A DNA stretch of 64,000 nucleotides, taken from positions 868,001-932,000 of the forward strand of contig JAVTVJ010000228.1 of the NCBI GenBank assembly GCA_034509425.1, read 5' to 3'. The translations under genes and the position numbers were made by a program. A model generated the notes under the pieces. That model searched no databases. It worked only from the letters and a program-made list of their open reading frames with translations, and was not told the DNA's origin. The DNA comes from Eopsaltria australis (lineage: Eukaryota; Chordata; Aves; Passeriformes; Petroicidae). Below, in pieces: positions 46,465-57,589 of this stretch. The first letter of the stretch is position 1. Each line of letters opens with the position of its first letter.

Positions 46465-48775
46465 ACCTCACTTCAACTCTTTAGGCCTCCCATCCCTGGG
46501 TCATGCAAGAGACTCTTTCATTCCTTGAACTCCCCTGTGTGCCAGTTCTGGGCATCCTCTGCAGAGATGAAGGGTGATGTGAGCCCTGTCCCTGAGTAAT
46601 TTATCTTCCCAATATTCTTCCTCCTGATAGGCAGGGATGCCCGGTGCCTCCAAGAGCTGGTGAATGGCACATACCAAGGTCTTCCCAGCACTGTGCAAGG
46701 TGTAGATGTCCTGTCACTGCTCAGGGTGGACATCCCACCACTATTTCCACCACCATGTGTCAGGCAGACCATGGCACCAAGGGGCTGCATGGCCAGGGAG
46801 CACAGAGGATGTGGGCACTTGGCCAGAATTTGTCTGTCCTTTTCCTGGCCTTCTCCTTGCATGGCTGTGCAGGCAAACTGCTTCAGCAAGGGGTCAAAAA
46901 CCCACTCTGGTCTGAGTCACTGCAAAATGGGTGCATTTTCTGGAGTCCTCCTTGGGATGCTTGCCCATGTGGCAAGCCTTGCTAGATCCCCTGTTGGGAT
47001 GACATGGAAGTATTTCTGGCTTCCTACTTCTGGTGTGAGCCTGAATGGCCCTGCCATGCCCGCTTTGAGCAGTTGCCTGTCCTTGGCATGAGTTTCTGAG
47101 AGAGACCATGGGGTGGAAGTGTGAAGAGGTATCCTCAGCCTGGCCCTGGTGCCCACAGGAGATGGCCTCGGTCAGTATTGTTAAGCCCATCATTATGCTG
47201 AGAGCATTATGTGTTCATGGCTTAGTATCAAGTGGAGTTTTGACCCAAAGACTGCCAAAGCCTGAGCCCATCTTCCTGCGCCTGCTGAAGATGCCATGGC
47301 CAGTCGAGTGGGGGAAATGGGGAAAGGTACCAGCAGTGGTAGCAGGTCTTCAAGGGTGGTCCCAGATAACCATGGCAAGAACAGGAAGCATTTGCATTTG
47401 TGATTTAAAACCACTGTCCTTTTCACCTTTTCATTCATCTCCTCATGTGCATCCATCTTAACAACAGAGCCCTAGGCTCTTGCCCACACCAGATGCCAGC
47501 CCTGCTGTCTTGTTCCTTGCTTTGGGTAGATGGGGACAGTATCCTGAGGCACTGTGTGTGCTCTGTCTGCATTATCCACAGCACGGCCCCACAGCCAGCA
47601 GGGCCTTGGTGAGTACAAAGAGGGCATTTGGCTCTGCCCTGTTAGTGGAAGCCCTTCACCACTCAGCATCTTCTGGAGGCAGACTTGTCCCTGGCTCCAG
47701 CCTAGGTAACAAATGTTCTCCTGGAGACATCTTCCACATTTGTATCAGACAGGGTGGGGGGTGTCTCGCTATGGCCAGAGATGTGCTATGCAGAGCCCCA
47801 GGGTCAAACACGGAGGGATCCCTGGTTTCCTTGAAAGGTTGTCCCTCTCCTTGGGATTGTGGAGCACAGAAGAGGAGTGCTGTGACACTGTGGGAGGGTT
47901 CCTGCCACCAGCTGCCAGCTGCTATCTGCACTTGGGTGGAAGCCTGCAGTGGCACCAGGAAGCCCAGTTCCGTTACCTCCTCTCTTTGCCCAGAATTAGG
48001 ACTGGTTGGTATCACTGGGCTCTCTGCTCTCAGGGGAATGGTCCCTGCCCCAACACCTTCCAGCAGGAATCCAGGCACTGCATGGGGTGTTGATGTCTCT
48101 CTCTTCAGCTGGGGGGTGATGGGGCTGTCCTGGCCAGCTGTTCCCAGAGAGCTGCCAGTGGTGGACGGCCAAGGAAAGGACCAGACATTAAAAAGCCACT
48201 TTGCCTGTATCTTGCTGGTGCTTTAGTGAGCAACGGCTGTCACCAGGGTAGAGGGAGGCATCGTGTCTGTGTCCCCTCCTCCTGTCTGTGGGGCATAGAG
48301 TGCTTGCTGCCATGCAGCCTCGGGATCCAGCCTTCTCTCTCCCAGTCTGGGAAGGGATCCAAGCAGGATGGCCATCCGCTCCCTTCCACCCTTGGATACC
48401 TCGGAGGCTCCCATGTCTCTGTCCCCGTGTGCCTGGGATGGCTCCCAGCACCAACTGCCTCCCGCCCTCCTTCTCGGCGGGTGTAGCGATGGAGGGTGCC
48501 GAGGAGGGGCCGAGCACACCCCCACACTCCTCTCCGGAAGGATCGGGCTCTCTTTAATGAAAAGCAACAGATGGGTATAGCTGGCAAGTGAGGGTTTCCA
48601 GGGCGGGGGGCGTTTAATGATGTCTTTAAACATTGTGAGCGTGTCTGTCTCTCACTCGTGTCCCTTCTGCTGTGCAGTGGGGACGCCTCTCCCCCGGCCG
48701 GTGCCTTGGGAAGAACCCTCTCGCCAGCGGGGCAGGTCAGGGAGATGAAAGCATGCCTGCGAGCCCCAGCTCCCA
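46465..48775. other. Unique intergenic sequence
   Basis: A 248-codon plus-strand frame (47480-48226) has no recognisable domain, signal or repeats and is probably chance. No other gene signal. Confidence 0.45.
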
Positions 48776-48779
48776 CCTC

Positions 48780-49100
48780 CTAGGAGACGGACATCGCCTC
48801 CCAGCCCGGGGACAATGGCGGGGTCTGGTCCCCCCGCGTCGTCTCTAGGTGATGTCACATCGATCAGAGCAGCCGTACTGAGGGGAGGGGAACAAACACG
48901 CACACACATAAAGGAACCTGCTTTGAAGTCCCGCGAAGGAGCGTGCCTACGCCTCCGGGCTGCCCGAACCTCCCAGCGCTCGGGCCACGGCCGTGTGCGA
49001 ACGGCGCGGGCACGGCACGGACAGCGCGGGGATGCCCGTGGTGGCCGGACTGGACCCCGGAGCTGCTGAGCATCCGCTACGCTCCCGGGGTGCAAAGGGG
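48780..49100. promoter_or_regulatory. Orphan CpG island / promoter-like segment
   Basis: CpG-rich sequence (CCCGCGTCGTC, GAACGGCGCGGGCACGG) with a CRE/ATF-like TGATGTCA near 48850 and CATAAAGG near 48907. It looks like a promoter or distal CpG element; no exon was recognised downstream on either strand. Confidence 0.45.
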
Positions 49101-49454
49101 TGGGAGGCTTTGGTTCTGTACACTCACCGCAGCCCGCTTCTCACGTGGGCTCTGGAGCTTCTTTGCCAGGGGCTGTGAAAGCCAAGCCGGCCTTTCCGTG
49201 GCCAGAGGGATGTTCAGGGACCCTCACCATAACCACACCAGCCATGCTGGGTTTCGGGAGTTGCTCTGGGCTGGCAGACAGTGGTGCTAGCAGCAGTGAC
49301 AGGGATTCACTTGACCACCCAGAAAGAAGGACTCCAGTTTTAGGAAGTAATTAAACACGGTTGGGTTCTGTGTGTTTCTTTCCTGATGAACCAGTTTTCT
49401 CCACAACTGGAAAGCCTGGGAGATTATCCAGAGAAAATGGAAATGGTTGTTGCA

Positions 49455-49850
49455 TCAGAGAATCGCAGGGTCACAGACTGACAGAATGGGTCAGGTTGGA
49501 AGGGACCACAGTGGCTCATCTGGTCCCACCTCTCTGCTCAAGCAGGGTCATCCCACAACACATGGCACAGGGCTGTGTCCAGATGGTTCTGGAATATCTC
49601 CAGTGAGGGAGAGTCCACCCCCTCTCTGGTAACCTCTTCCAGTGCACAGGAAAGTTCTTCCTCATGTTCAGGGGAAACTTCCTCTGCATCAGTTTCTGCC
49701 TTTGCCTCTGGTGCCATTGCTGGGCCCCCAGAGCAGAGCTTGGTCCCTGCTTGGAGCCCTCCCTGCAGGTAGGGAGAGCCATCTCTTCTTGAAGCTGGAC
49801 AGCCCCAGCTCCTCCAGTGTTTTCTTGTAAGAGCAGCATATGACTCCAGG
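49455..49850 (-). mobile_element. CR1 LINE 3' end, about 400 bp
   Basis: CAGACTGACAGAATGGGTCA, GGTTGGAAGGGACCACAGTG, GGCTGTGTCCAGATGGTTCT, TCTTCCTCATGTTCAGGGGA and CTTCTTGAAGCTGGACAGCC in reverse-complement CR1 order. A different CR1 subfamily from the copies at 28290 and 46147. Confidence 0.96.
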
Positions 49851-49854
49851 AGCT

Positions 49855-52075
49855 GGGGACTTGGTGAGAAAGCATCACTATGGGTGCCGCCTGTGCTGAC
49901 TACTGCCAAAACCAAGCCTAGTGTGTGACCTGCCTTCAGCAGCTTGTGAAGAATATGGGAATATTGAAATGCTGTGGTCGATATGTATCAGCGACTGGCT
50001 TTGCCACCAGATTTTCTCCCTGGCTGTGCAGAGCAGTGATTCCCACTCACAAAAGGAACATGGAACACCCATCACACTGCCTTGCCACATCTGCCTTGGT
50101 CTCACTTCAAGCTAACACTGCTGCACTGGTGGCATTATTGGAGTCACCAGGATCCTTCCAGCTGACTACTGCAAGAGGAAAAACACATGAAATGCTCATG
50201 GGGCAGCTTGGGCCAGACCTCTGGGTGACCCAAAGCAGTGAGACAAGCTGTGGTGCCTCAGAAAGCTGGGCAGAAGAGCAGTGAAGAACTACTCACACCT
50301 GCAAGAGGAGCACGCGGAGCAGGAGCAGTGCCTGCAGGCCGGACAAGCTCTCCTGCATTGAGAGCCGCGTCCCCAGCACAGTCCAGTGCTGGAGGGATGG
50401 ACAGCATCTCCTGTTGGCTTCAGAGCTCATCTCAGAGGCTGCACTTCCTCCTCAGAGAATAACTCACTGATTGGTACAATTTTCACTCATTTTACACACC
50501 CACTAAATGCCACATCAGTGCCAACTACCCTGGTTTCCAACCTCCACCCAGAGCATAACTTGTGTCCTTGGTCACATCACAGCTGAAAGAAGCAAAAGAA
50601 ACTGTTGGCTCCAATTTTTAAAAAGTGAGTAATTGTTTTCAGCATCTTCTTTTTAATTAAAAAATTAGGGATCAACTGAAAAACACACAAGAAGAATTCA
50701 GTTTTTAGAGAGAGCAGCGCACTTGTCATCTGGAAAAATGAGACAGCAGGCAGCTAAAAATAGTGTTCTCCTGAACTTCGAAAATCTGTGCCCACTTATG
50801 CTGGTTTTCTTCTGCTCCAGCCACACGTGAAGCCATCAAAACCTTTTCCTCAGCTCCTCTGTTTGGGCACCAGTTTAATCACAGAGCCCAGGAGCAGTCT
50901 GCCCCGGCAGCTGCGGGGGCTGGCAGCCGAGCCCTGCTGACAGGCAGCCTCTCTGCAAACCCTGGTTGCACAGTTGGTTTGCAATGTTAAAAGCCCATGA
51001 AAGTGGTGGTGATCTTTAAAAATAAGGATGTTTTTTCATCTCCTGAAGAAAGTCCTGGCCTGGCCTGTGCTGCTGCAGAGAGGCACTTGCAGCCCCTCAG
51101 GAGCTGAGCGATGCTGCAGTGGCTCCCGCAGTGGCAAGGGTGACGCTCATGCCAGGACCCTCTCCTGGCTGTGCCAAGTTAGCACCAGACCCACTGTGAC
51201 CTGCTAACATCCCTGCTCTTTCAAACCACTCTGGACAAAGGATATGCCTTGGCACCAGCTGGGCTGAGTGTGCCTTGGGAGCACAGGTTTGGTGGTGCCC
51301 ACAGCCTGCCCACGCTGCCATCCTTGCTGATGGAGACAGGAGGGTGCGGCACCGGGGCATGTAGCTCTTTCTCTCTGCTCTCGCAGTGCTGGCAGATGTG
51401 CCCACATGGCACAGGACACTTTTCAGTGGTAGAGCATCTTCCAGAACATCTCTGCCTTTAAAAGAACCCCCTTGGAAGCCCAACCTGGAATTTTTTGCAG
51501 CCGGCCAAATGGACAGTCCCATCTTGTGTGTGTTGGGTCTACTGCCTCACACCTGGTGGAGATGAGACACCAAATAAAGGAACTAAACCATCCAAAGGAA
51601 AATACTAACACCACTATGCACACCTGTGGCCTGAGAAGATAGGAGGGAAGAAAAAAGACATGAAAGAATAATCAATCATTTAAGCAAAAGTTCTAGGGCA
51701 TCTTAAAAGGAAGGAGGTAAGAGCTTCAAGTACCCTTACATCTTTTTCCTGTTGGAGCCTCTCTGCTCCTAGTAGAGCTCCTCTCTGATAACAACACAGA
51801 GCAATATTGCCCCTATACACTGGCAAACCCACTAACCCATTGGCAGAAAATCCCTAGGCTTTCATTTTCCACCCAGTGGGTACATTTCTTTGGCATTTTG
51901 GATGTCAAACATTCTTGAGGCAACACGGTGAAAACACACTCAGCTTACAAATGGGGGATGTTTTGGGGCTGCAGTAAACACCAGTGCTACTCCCTTTCGG
52001 GGACTTCTCCTCCCCTCTCCGTAACCCAGACTGCACCACAAAGCAGCAGATGCTGGCGCTGATGCAATTTATTTT
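49855..52075. other. Unique intergenic sequence
   Basis: No gene recognised. The AT-rich part at 50610-50780 includes an exact MEF2-type CTAAAAATAG (50754-50763) and might be regulatory. Confidence 0.45.
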
Positions 52076-52079
52076 AATT

Positions 52080-52161
52080 CCAACCCCTCAATCTTTTTCT
52101 TCCCTTTTTAAATTTTTTTTTTATTTATTTATTTTTATTTTTTTTTATTTTTTTTATTTTG
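52080..52161. repeat. T/A-rich low-complexity tract
   Basis: TTTTTATTTATTTATTTTTA-like repeats; low complexity only. Confidence 0.9.
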
Positions 52162-52164
52162 CGT

Positions 52165-54395
52165 GTGTCTGGGTAAATTTAGTTCCCATAAAAGTGAAGG
52201 ACTGTCAACACTAGCTTTGGAGCCAACCATACTGTCGGCAGCTGTTGTGCGGGCTGTGCATACAAAGCCCCCGAGCGCACCTCGGGCTGCCCCCCCCAGC
52301 CGACACTCAGCCCTTCAGCAGCTCTAGCTCATAACCCCTCGGCTCTGTCCCATGGTCTGAAGCCCCTCATCAGCTCAGATCACACAGTCACCACCTCCCC
52401 TCCTCCCAGCCACCCGATCCCTTCCGCCTGGCTTGATCCCTCCTGATCCCCACTCATCCCCACAACAAGGCTGCTCCTCCCAAGCTCCCTGTCCTCTCCC
52501 ATGTCCCACAATGTTCCAAAGGGACAGCCAGCCAGAGATACCATCCCTTTGGCCAAGGCAGTGCTCCAAGAGCAGCTAAGGAGGGACAGGAGAGGGGCCT
52601 GCTGAGGGAGCTCTCCTTGGATGGGGGATCCCAGTAAGGTAGCTCTCCTTGCACAGGGATCTCACCAAGGGAGCTGCACATGGCCTGAAAGGGATGGCCA
52701 CGTTGGAGGGTTCTGCAGCACTCTCCATTCCCACCCCTCTGCCCTGATCCTCCCCTGCACACCCCTTGGCTCCCTCTGGGCACCAGTGGAAGCTCAGTGG
52801 GGGTTTCCTCCCATCTGGATCTCTGCCACTGTGGGGTTCCTATGTGCAACATTCTGCAGGCAGGGGCTCAGGAACTCTGCAGGCAGCAGCCCTTTGACAA
52901 CTGCTCCTCCACCAGCAAAATTCAAGTATTTTCCTGGAGTTTCCTGTGAAGCTGTGTCTGGAGACATTTGGGAGGAACATGTCCTCTGCACAGTGTGGCC
53001 AGCCCAGGCTGTCACCACCTGACACCTCAGAGCACAGAGCAGCAGCTCTTGGGCTTGGGGTCACAGAATTTCTGTTCCCCAAGCAGCACAACTTCCAGAG
53101 TCCCATGGAAACAAATTGCTTATTTGTTATTTGAATGCTGAGGCACCCCATCCCCACCATGGGCAATCCAAGGGGACCTAAGAGCTGAGACCCTCTCTCC
53201 ACTTCCCCACGGCTCCAGGATGACAAGGAGATCTGATCTCTCCTGAATCATGGGCTGGCTCTTCAAAGCCTGGGGGAACACTTTGTTTTCACACTGCTCT
53301 TCAAATGGAGATATTTGGAATTGATGTCAGATGTGTTTTGATGAACCTTTGCTGGTTCTGCCCTGTGCAGGAGACCCCTCAGCACGGCACTGCTGGCATT
53401 GCCACTCACCCTGCTGCATCCCTCTGCCCCTGGGGTGCCAGTCTCTCTGACTGCCTCTTGGCCTTGCTTACCCATGGCATCACATCATCTCATCCCTCCT
53501 GTGCAGCTTCTGGCACCACCTGGGTGTCCTGACTTTGGCTGGGGTTAAACCACAACACCAGGGTCTGGGTATCTGGGCTTCCTCCATGCAAGGAAACCCA
53601 GCTGCCCAAGGCAACGGATCCTTGTTGGGGGCTCCTCTACAGGTGGCAGACTGAAAGTCCAGCAGAGCATTGAAATTTCTTGGGGCATGGCCAGAGGGAC
53701 TCTGAGATTCTAGTGAGCAGCACAACTCTTGCTTGCAGACTTGTACCAGCAAGCCCTGAGCACTGAGCATCCAAGCCTGCTCTGCACCCCACATCCCTTC
53801 TCAATCTCCTAAACACATCTGAGAGGAGGGCCCAAAGTCTGTCTCAGGGTCTGCTGTGTGGGTGAGGAGGCCACAAGAAGAGCCCTCAGGCTGGAGCAGG
53901 TCCCTGGCACTGCAGCAGGTTTGTCCTTCCAGCGCACTGCTGTCCTACAAGGTCTGCTGGCCTCTCGTCCTTCCAAGCTGCTCGCAGGCTGTCCCTGGCA
54001 AGGACACATCCTGCTCCTGATCCACTGGGACGCCAACTGCTCAGACAGCCGGACTGAGCTCCCTCACCCTCTTCTGCTCTGCTGCACAGCTGGAGCCTTC
54101 TCCATCCAGCACTTCCAGCCACCCGTGCAGCCTCCTGAAGGCTCTCCATGACTTTGGCTGTGACACCAGGCCCCTCCATCCCTCTTCTCTGGGAATAAAG
54201 GGTGATTCAGGAGCCAGGGGGCAGCCTGGGAGTATGGCAAGGTGCCATGTTTGCCAGGGACCAGCTGAATTTTACCTTGTTTGGAGGAGGTGGCTGGGAA
54301 GCGGTTAACACTTTGGTACTGGACTGATTTCTCCTGGAAGGAAGGAAGTGTCCTCACACAGAAAAAATGCAGAAATAACAGGGTTGGGGTGGGTG
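52165..54395. other. Unique intergenic sequence
   Basis: No gene recognised; frames up to about 130 codons have no domain features. Confidence 0.45.
53538..53557 (-). mobile_element. Possible ERV LTR edge fragment
   Basis: The minus strand reads TGTTGTGGTTTAACCCCAGC, close to the well-known 5' edge of songbird ERVK-type LTRs. The body beyond 53537 is too diverged for me to delimit. Confidence 0.35.
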
Positions 54396-54396
54396 G

Positions 54397-54450
54397 GGTT
54401 TTTTTGTTTTGGTTTTTTTTTTTTGTTTTTTTGTTGTTTTTTTTTTAATA
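54397..54450. repeat. T/G low-complexity tract
   Basis: Runs of T separated by G or GG, similar to 5727-5773. Confidence 0.85.
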
Positions 54451-54454
54451 GCTG

Positions 54455-55465
54455 TTCTTTTTTTCCAGCCATCTGTGCCATTTGCAGCTGATGGGAGGGG
54501 GGACAATGCTGGATGGGGGTAATAATTTGGGTTTGGGACCAATAGTGCATTTACAGTGCACAAAACAAGGGAGGACATCTGTCCCCAGTGGAATATAATG
54601 CTTAGGTGCAGGACTTTAGCACTGTGCTCACGTTCAGTGCTATCATTACAGATACGCTTATGCACAACCCTGTGTTCTCTCCTCCTTGCTGTCTTCCTTG
54701 TCTGCACCCACCATGTCTCCTATTGCCCATGGTCCTGCTATTCCCAAATCTTTGAATGCTTTCCAGCCTCCTCCAGCCTTCTCCTATCCCTTTTCCTGCC
54801 CATGGACACTTTGGGAAAGCTGCAAGCAGGAGCCAAAGGCTGATCCTTCACACCTTTCCAAAGCCAGCCATGGAGAACACCTTCCTGGGCCCAATGAGGG
54901 TATCAAAGCCTAATTCAGGGAAACCCTCAAAGGCTGGACTCATTTCTCATCCAGATAAAATGTGATCACAGACATTATCCTGCCAAGGTCTAGATGTATG
55001 TGGTGCTGCAGCTCACCTCTTTGGTGAGCCTGGCCCTGGCTGTGCTCCCTGATAGCAGCAAAAGGGTATTTTTGTCGCAGCCTTGTGTAAAACATGCCAG
55101 GTTTGTCTGCAGAAGAGGATCTGGGTGCTCTGCTGATGTTTCGACAAGGATGACTCTAGCTGGAGCAGAGCAGCAGAGACACTGGCTTGGGAATGGCTGC
55201 TGGGAGCATTTCTAGGGAGTGTGTGGAGGGCAGGAGGCTGCTCCTGCCAAGACCCAGCCCCGCCAGTAAGATGGAAACGTTGTACTGAGCCTTTGGCTGG
55301 GATGTCCTTGGGCACCGTCCTGTCCCTGGGACGATGGGCCCTCATTAGCCCTGTCACACCCCAGGGGGCCCGACTGGGCCACTGTGGCTTTGCCAAGAGC
55401 TTTTCAACTGAGCCTTTAGCCTGACTCCAGCTTTCACTTTTGGCATGTCCCTCCCCTGCCTTTCT
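54455..55465. other. Unique intergenic sequence
   Basis: No gene or repeat recognised. Confidence 0.5.
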
Positions 55466-55469
55466 GGGT

Positions 55470-55575
55470 TATTTTCTATGGAGCAATCACCCACGTAGTA
55501 TTTCCAATCCCACCAGAAGAGGTAATTTGAATTGTTAGTGAATATTCTAATAAAGAGCCATGCTGCTCTGTTGGC
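55470..55575. promoter_or_regulatory. Candidate conserved non-coding block
   Basis: AT-rich complex sequence with CACCCACGTAGTATTTCC, GAGGTAATTTGAATTG and GAATATTCTAATAAAG. Resembles constrained non-coding DNA by texture only. Confidence 0.25.
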
Positions 55576-56039
55576 TTGAGTGAGACAGGACATGTTTGGG
55601 TGCAATATGTGCAGAGTGTGAAGGCTTTGATAAAAAAGTGACCTGGGGAATTTGGCTCTGTTGGAGAGGTTCCAGGTGCTCTGCTCCTGCCTTTGACTTT
55701 GGAGGGGGGAGAGGAGAGGGGTAGGTGAAAGATGAACCAGAGGAGGGAAAAGAGGGAATTGGAGGAAAAGAGCAGCCCATATTAATTTTATTCTCTATAT
55801 ATAAATGTGAAGGTTTACACATGCCAACTGGAGGTTTGCATGCCAGGTTTGTGGCCAGGAGGAGAGGCAGTGATGACAGGGCAGAGAGAGCTACCAGAGG
55901 TCAGGAGAACCTGCTCTGAGAGCAGGGAAGTGAGCACGTGCCCCAGTGCTCTGTATGAGCTGCTCAGGCAATTAATCTCCCTTGCCTTGGGACCCTGGAG
56001 GAGAGAAGCAGCAGACTGGTGGCTGTGTCCCATGATTTA

Positions 56040-56260
56040 CAATACATCTGATAGTTCTAACCCATTAATAAAACATGCAGTTGGCCATGAAAGGCACATC
56101 TGCCTATTTTAAAGACAATAATAATGGATAAAGCTCTGACACATGGATTTCTGTAAGAAAACTAGCACTGTAAATAGCATTCCAAAATTATGTATTCCGT
56201 CAAATTCAATGGGACAGTTATTGTATGCTAATTAAATACTACTGAACTGTTCGATGTTTG
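56040..56260. promoter_or_regulatory. Candidate conserved non-coding block with POU/homeodomain motif
   Basis: AT-rich, non-repetitive, containing TATGCTAATTAAATAC (octamer-like ATGCTAAT joined to a TAATTA core), GACAATAATAATGG, and the retained CpGs ATTCCGTCAAATT and GTTCGATG. Best-looking enhancer-like texture in the right half of the window; conservation untested. Confidence 0.35.
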
Positions 56261-56424
56261 GATGGTGAATAGAGACATGATTTTACAAATGCACAGTGCC
56301 TCAGAACACCCCGCAGACTCCCAAGATTTTACTGTCGTTCCTGGCCTGCAATCTGTTCTGATAACGGGCTGCAGGCACGACAGGGACTCACAGCTCAAGT
56401 GACCTGTCTGTAAGGAGCTCTGAA

Positions 56425-56528
56425 AACATGGGAACATTGTTTAGTGGTGGACTTGGCAGTGGTGGATTGAGGGTTGGACTTGATGATCATAGAGGGTTTT
56501 TCCCATCTTAACACTTCTGATTCTCTAA
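56425..56528 (+). mobile_element. CR1 LINE 3' end fragment
   Basis: GTTTAGTGGTGGACTTGGCA, GGGTTGGACTTGATGATCAT, then CTTCTGATTCTCT; the terminal ~100 bases of CR1. Confidence 0.95.
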
Positions 56529-56529
56529 G

Positions 56530-57420
56530 CACAGATGTAATTCACTGTCCAGGTGGGTAATGATAGCGAACAAAGATTACTCATCCTGTCTCCTGGAGTC
56601 AGACCAGGCCAGAGCAAAACCTCCTCCACTGCTGCTCTTTGTCTCTGGAGAGAAGAGCTCCACATGCTCCTCACCGATGACTCTTCCCCCTTCCTGAAAA
56701 GATTTCCTGACTGCACTATTTTCTGAGCCTTCCTTCACTTTAATTCACCTGGGTCTGTTGGATGTATGTTTTGGGCCCTCCAAGCAATGCAGATCCATTT
56801 CCATGTGGGTTACAAATAAGCAAAGGCTGACTTCAAAGGCGTGTCTGGTATTTGCAATGAGAAGAGAACCTGGATAAAAGAACCAGGCCTTGTGTCAGCT
56901 CTACACCGCCCTGCTCCAGGCTTGAGGTGCTCCCTGGCAGGGGTGGAGAACCCTGCAGGGGGTGTTCCAGGAGTGATTCCATGCTCCATGATCCCATGGT
57001 AGACCCTTGTCCAAAACCCTGGGCTGTGGCATATCACCTCTCACCCACCTCCTGCTGGCAGGGCTTTCTCCCCTTCCTCCTCCCTGTCCCTTTCCAGAAA
57101 CAGCCAGACCAGAATCTAATGAAGAAGAGACAGACAGACAGACTTACAAATCTTCACTGATGCCTCACATTATAGCCCAATACATGAGATCCAAACAGGA
57201 TCTTGTTCCACCCAGTCCCTCGGTCTGGGAGCTTTCGCATGACTCAGACCAGGACTGCCAAGTTCTCTGCACCAGAGCTAGGTATTGATAAAGTCTGTGG
57301 ACACTTTCAAGTCTGCTAAAAAGATGTTCTGAGGTGACAGATCTTAAGCAACACACAGAGCTGAGTGCTGCTCTGCTCTCCACACCCTTCACTGCTGCAA
57401 GGGAAAAGCAGCCACTATCA
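56530..57420. other. Unique intergenic sequence
   Basis: No gene recognised. Confidence 0.5.
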
Positions 57421-57421
57421 G

Positions 57422-57586
57422 TGATAGCTGGATCCAATTTATTAGGCGCTTCAAGGAGACATTAATCAGGCAGGGAGATAAATAATCTTCAGATGGAACA
57501 ATTAAATTTAATTGCCTGAAGTTTATTTGTCTCATTCCCTGATGATTGTCTCTGCTGAGCGCCTTATAAATTGGATCCAGCTATCA
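57422..57586. repeat. 165-bp near-perfect palindrome (hairpin-forming inverted repeat)
   Basis: The outer 29 bases of each arm (57422-57450 and 57558-57586) are reverse complements at 28 of 29 positions, including TGATAGCTGGATCC and AGGCGCT. The arms continue with gapped pairing (GAGACA, ATCAG, GAGA-AAATAA, CTTCAG) to a perfect 16-bp centre, CAATTAAATTTAATTG (57499-57514). Arms are about 80-85 bases with no loop. Low-copy conserved palindromic repeats of this type (Eulor/UCON-like) are known in vertebrates; assignment to such a family is inference. Confidence 0.9.
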
Positions 57587-57589
57587 GCA

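Noticed and set aside
47480..48226. 248-codon plus-strand frame
   Set aside because: No signal peptide, domain or conserved motif, and the opposite strand is also open; no splice or promoter context to support an exon.
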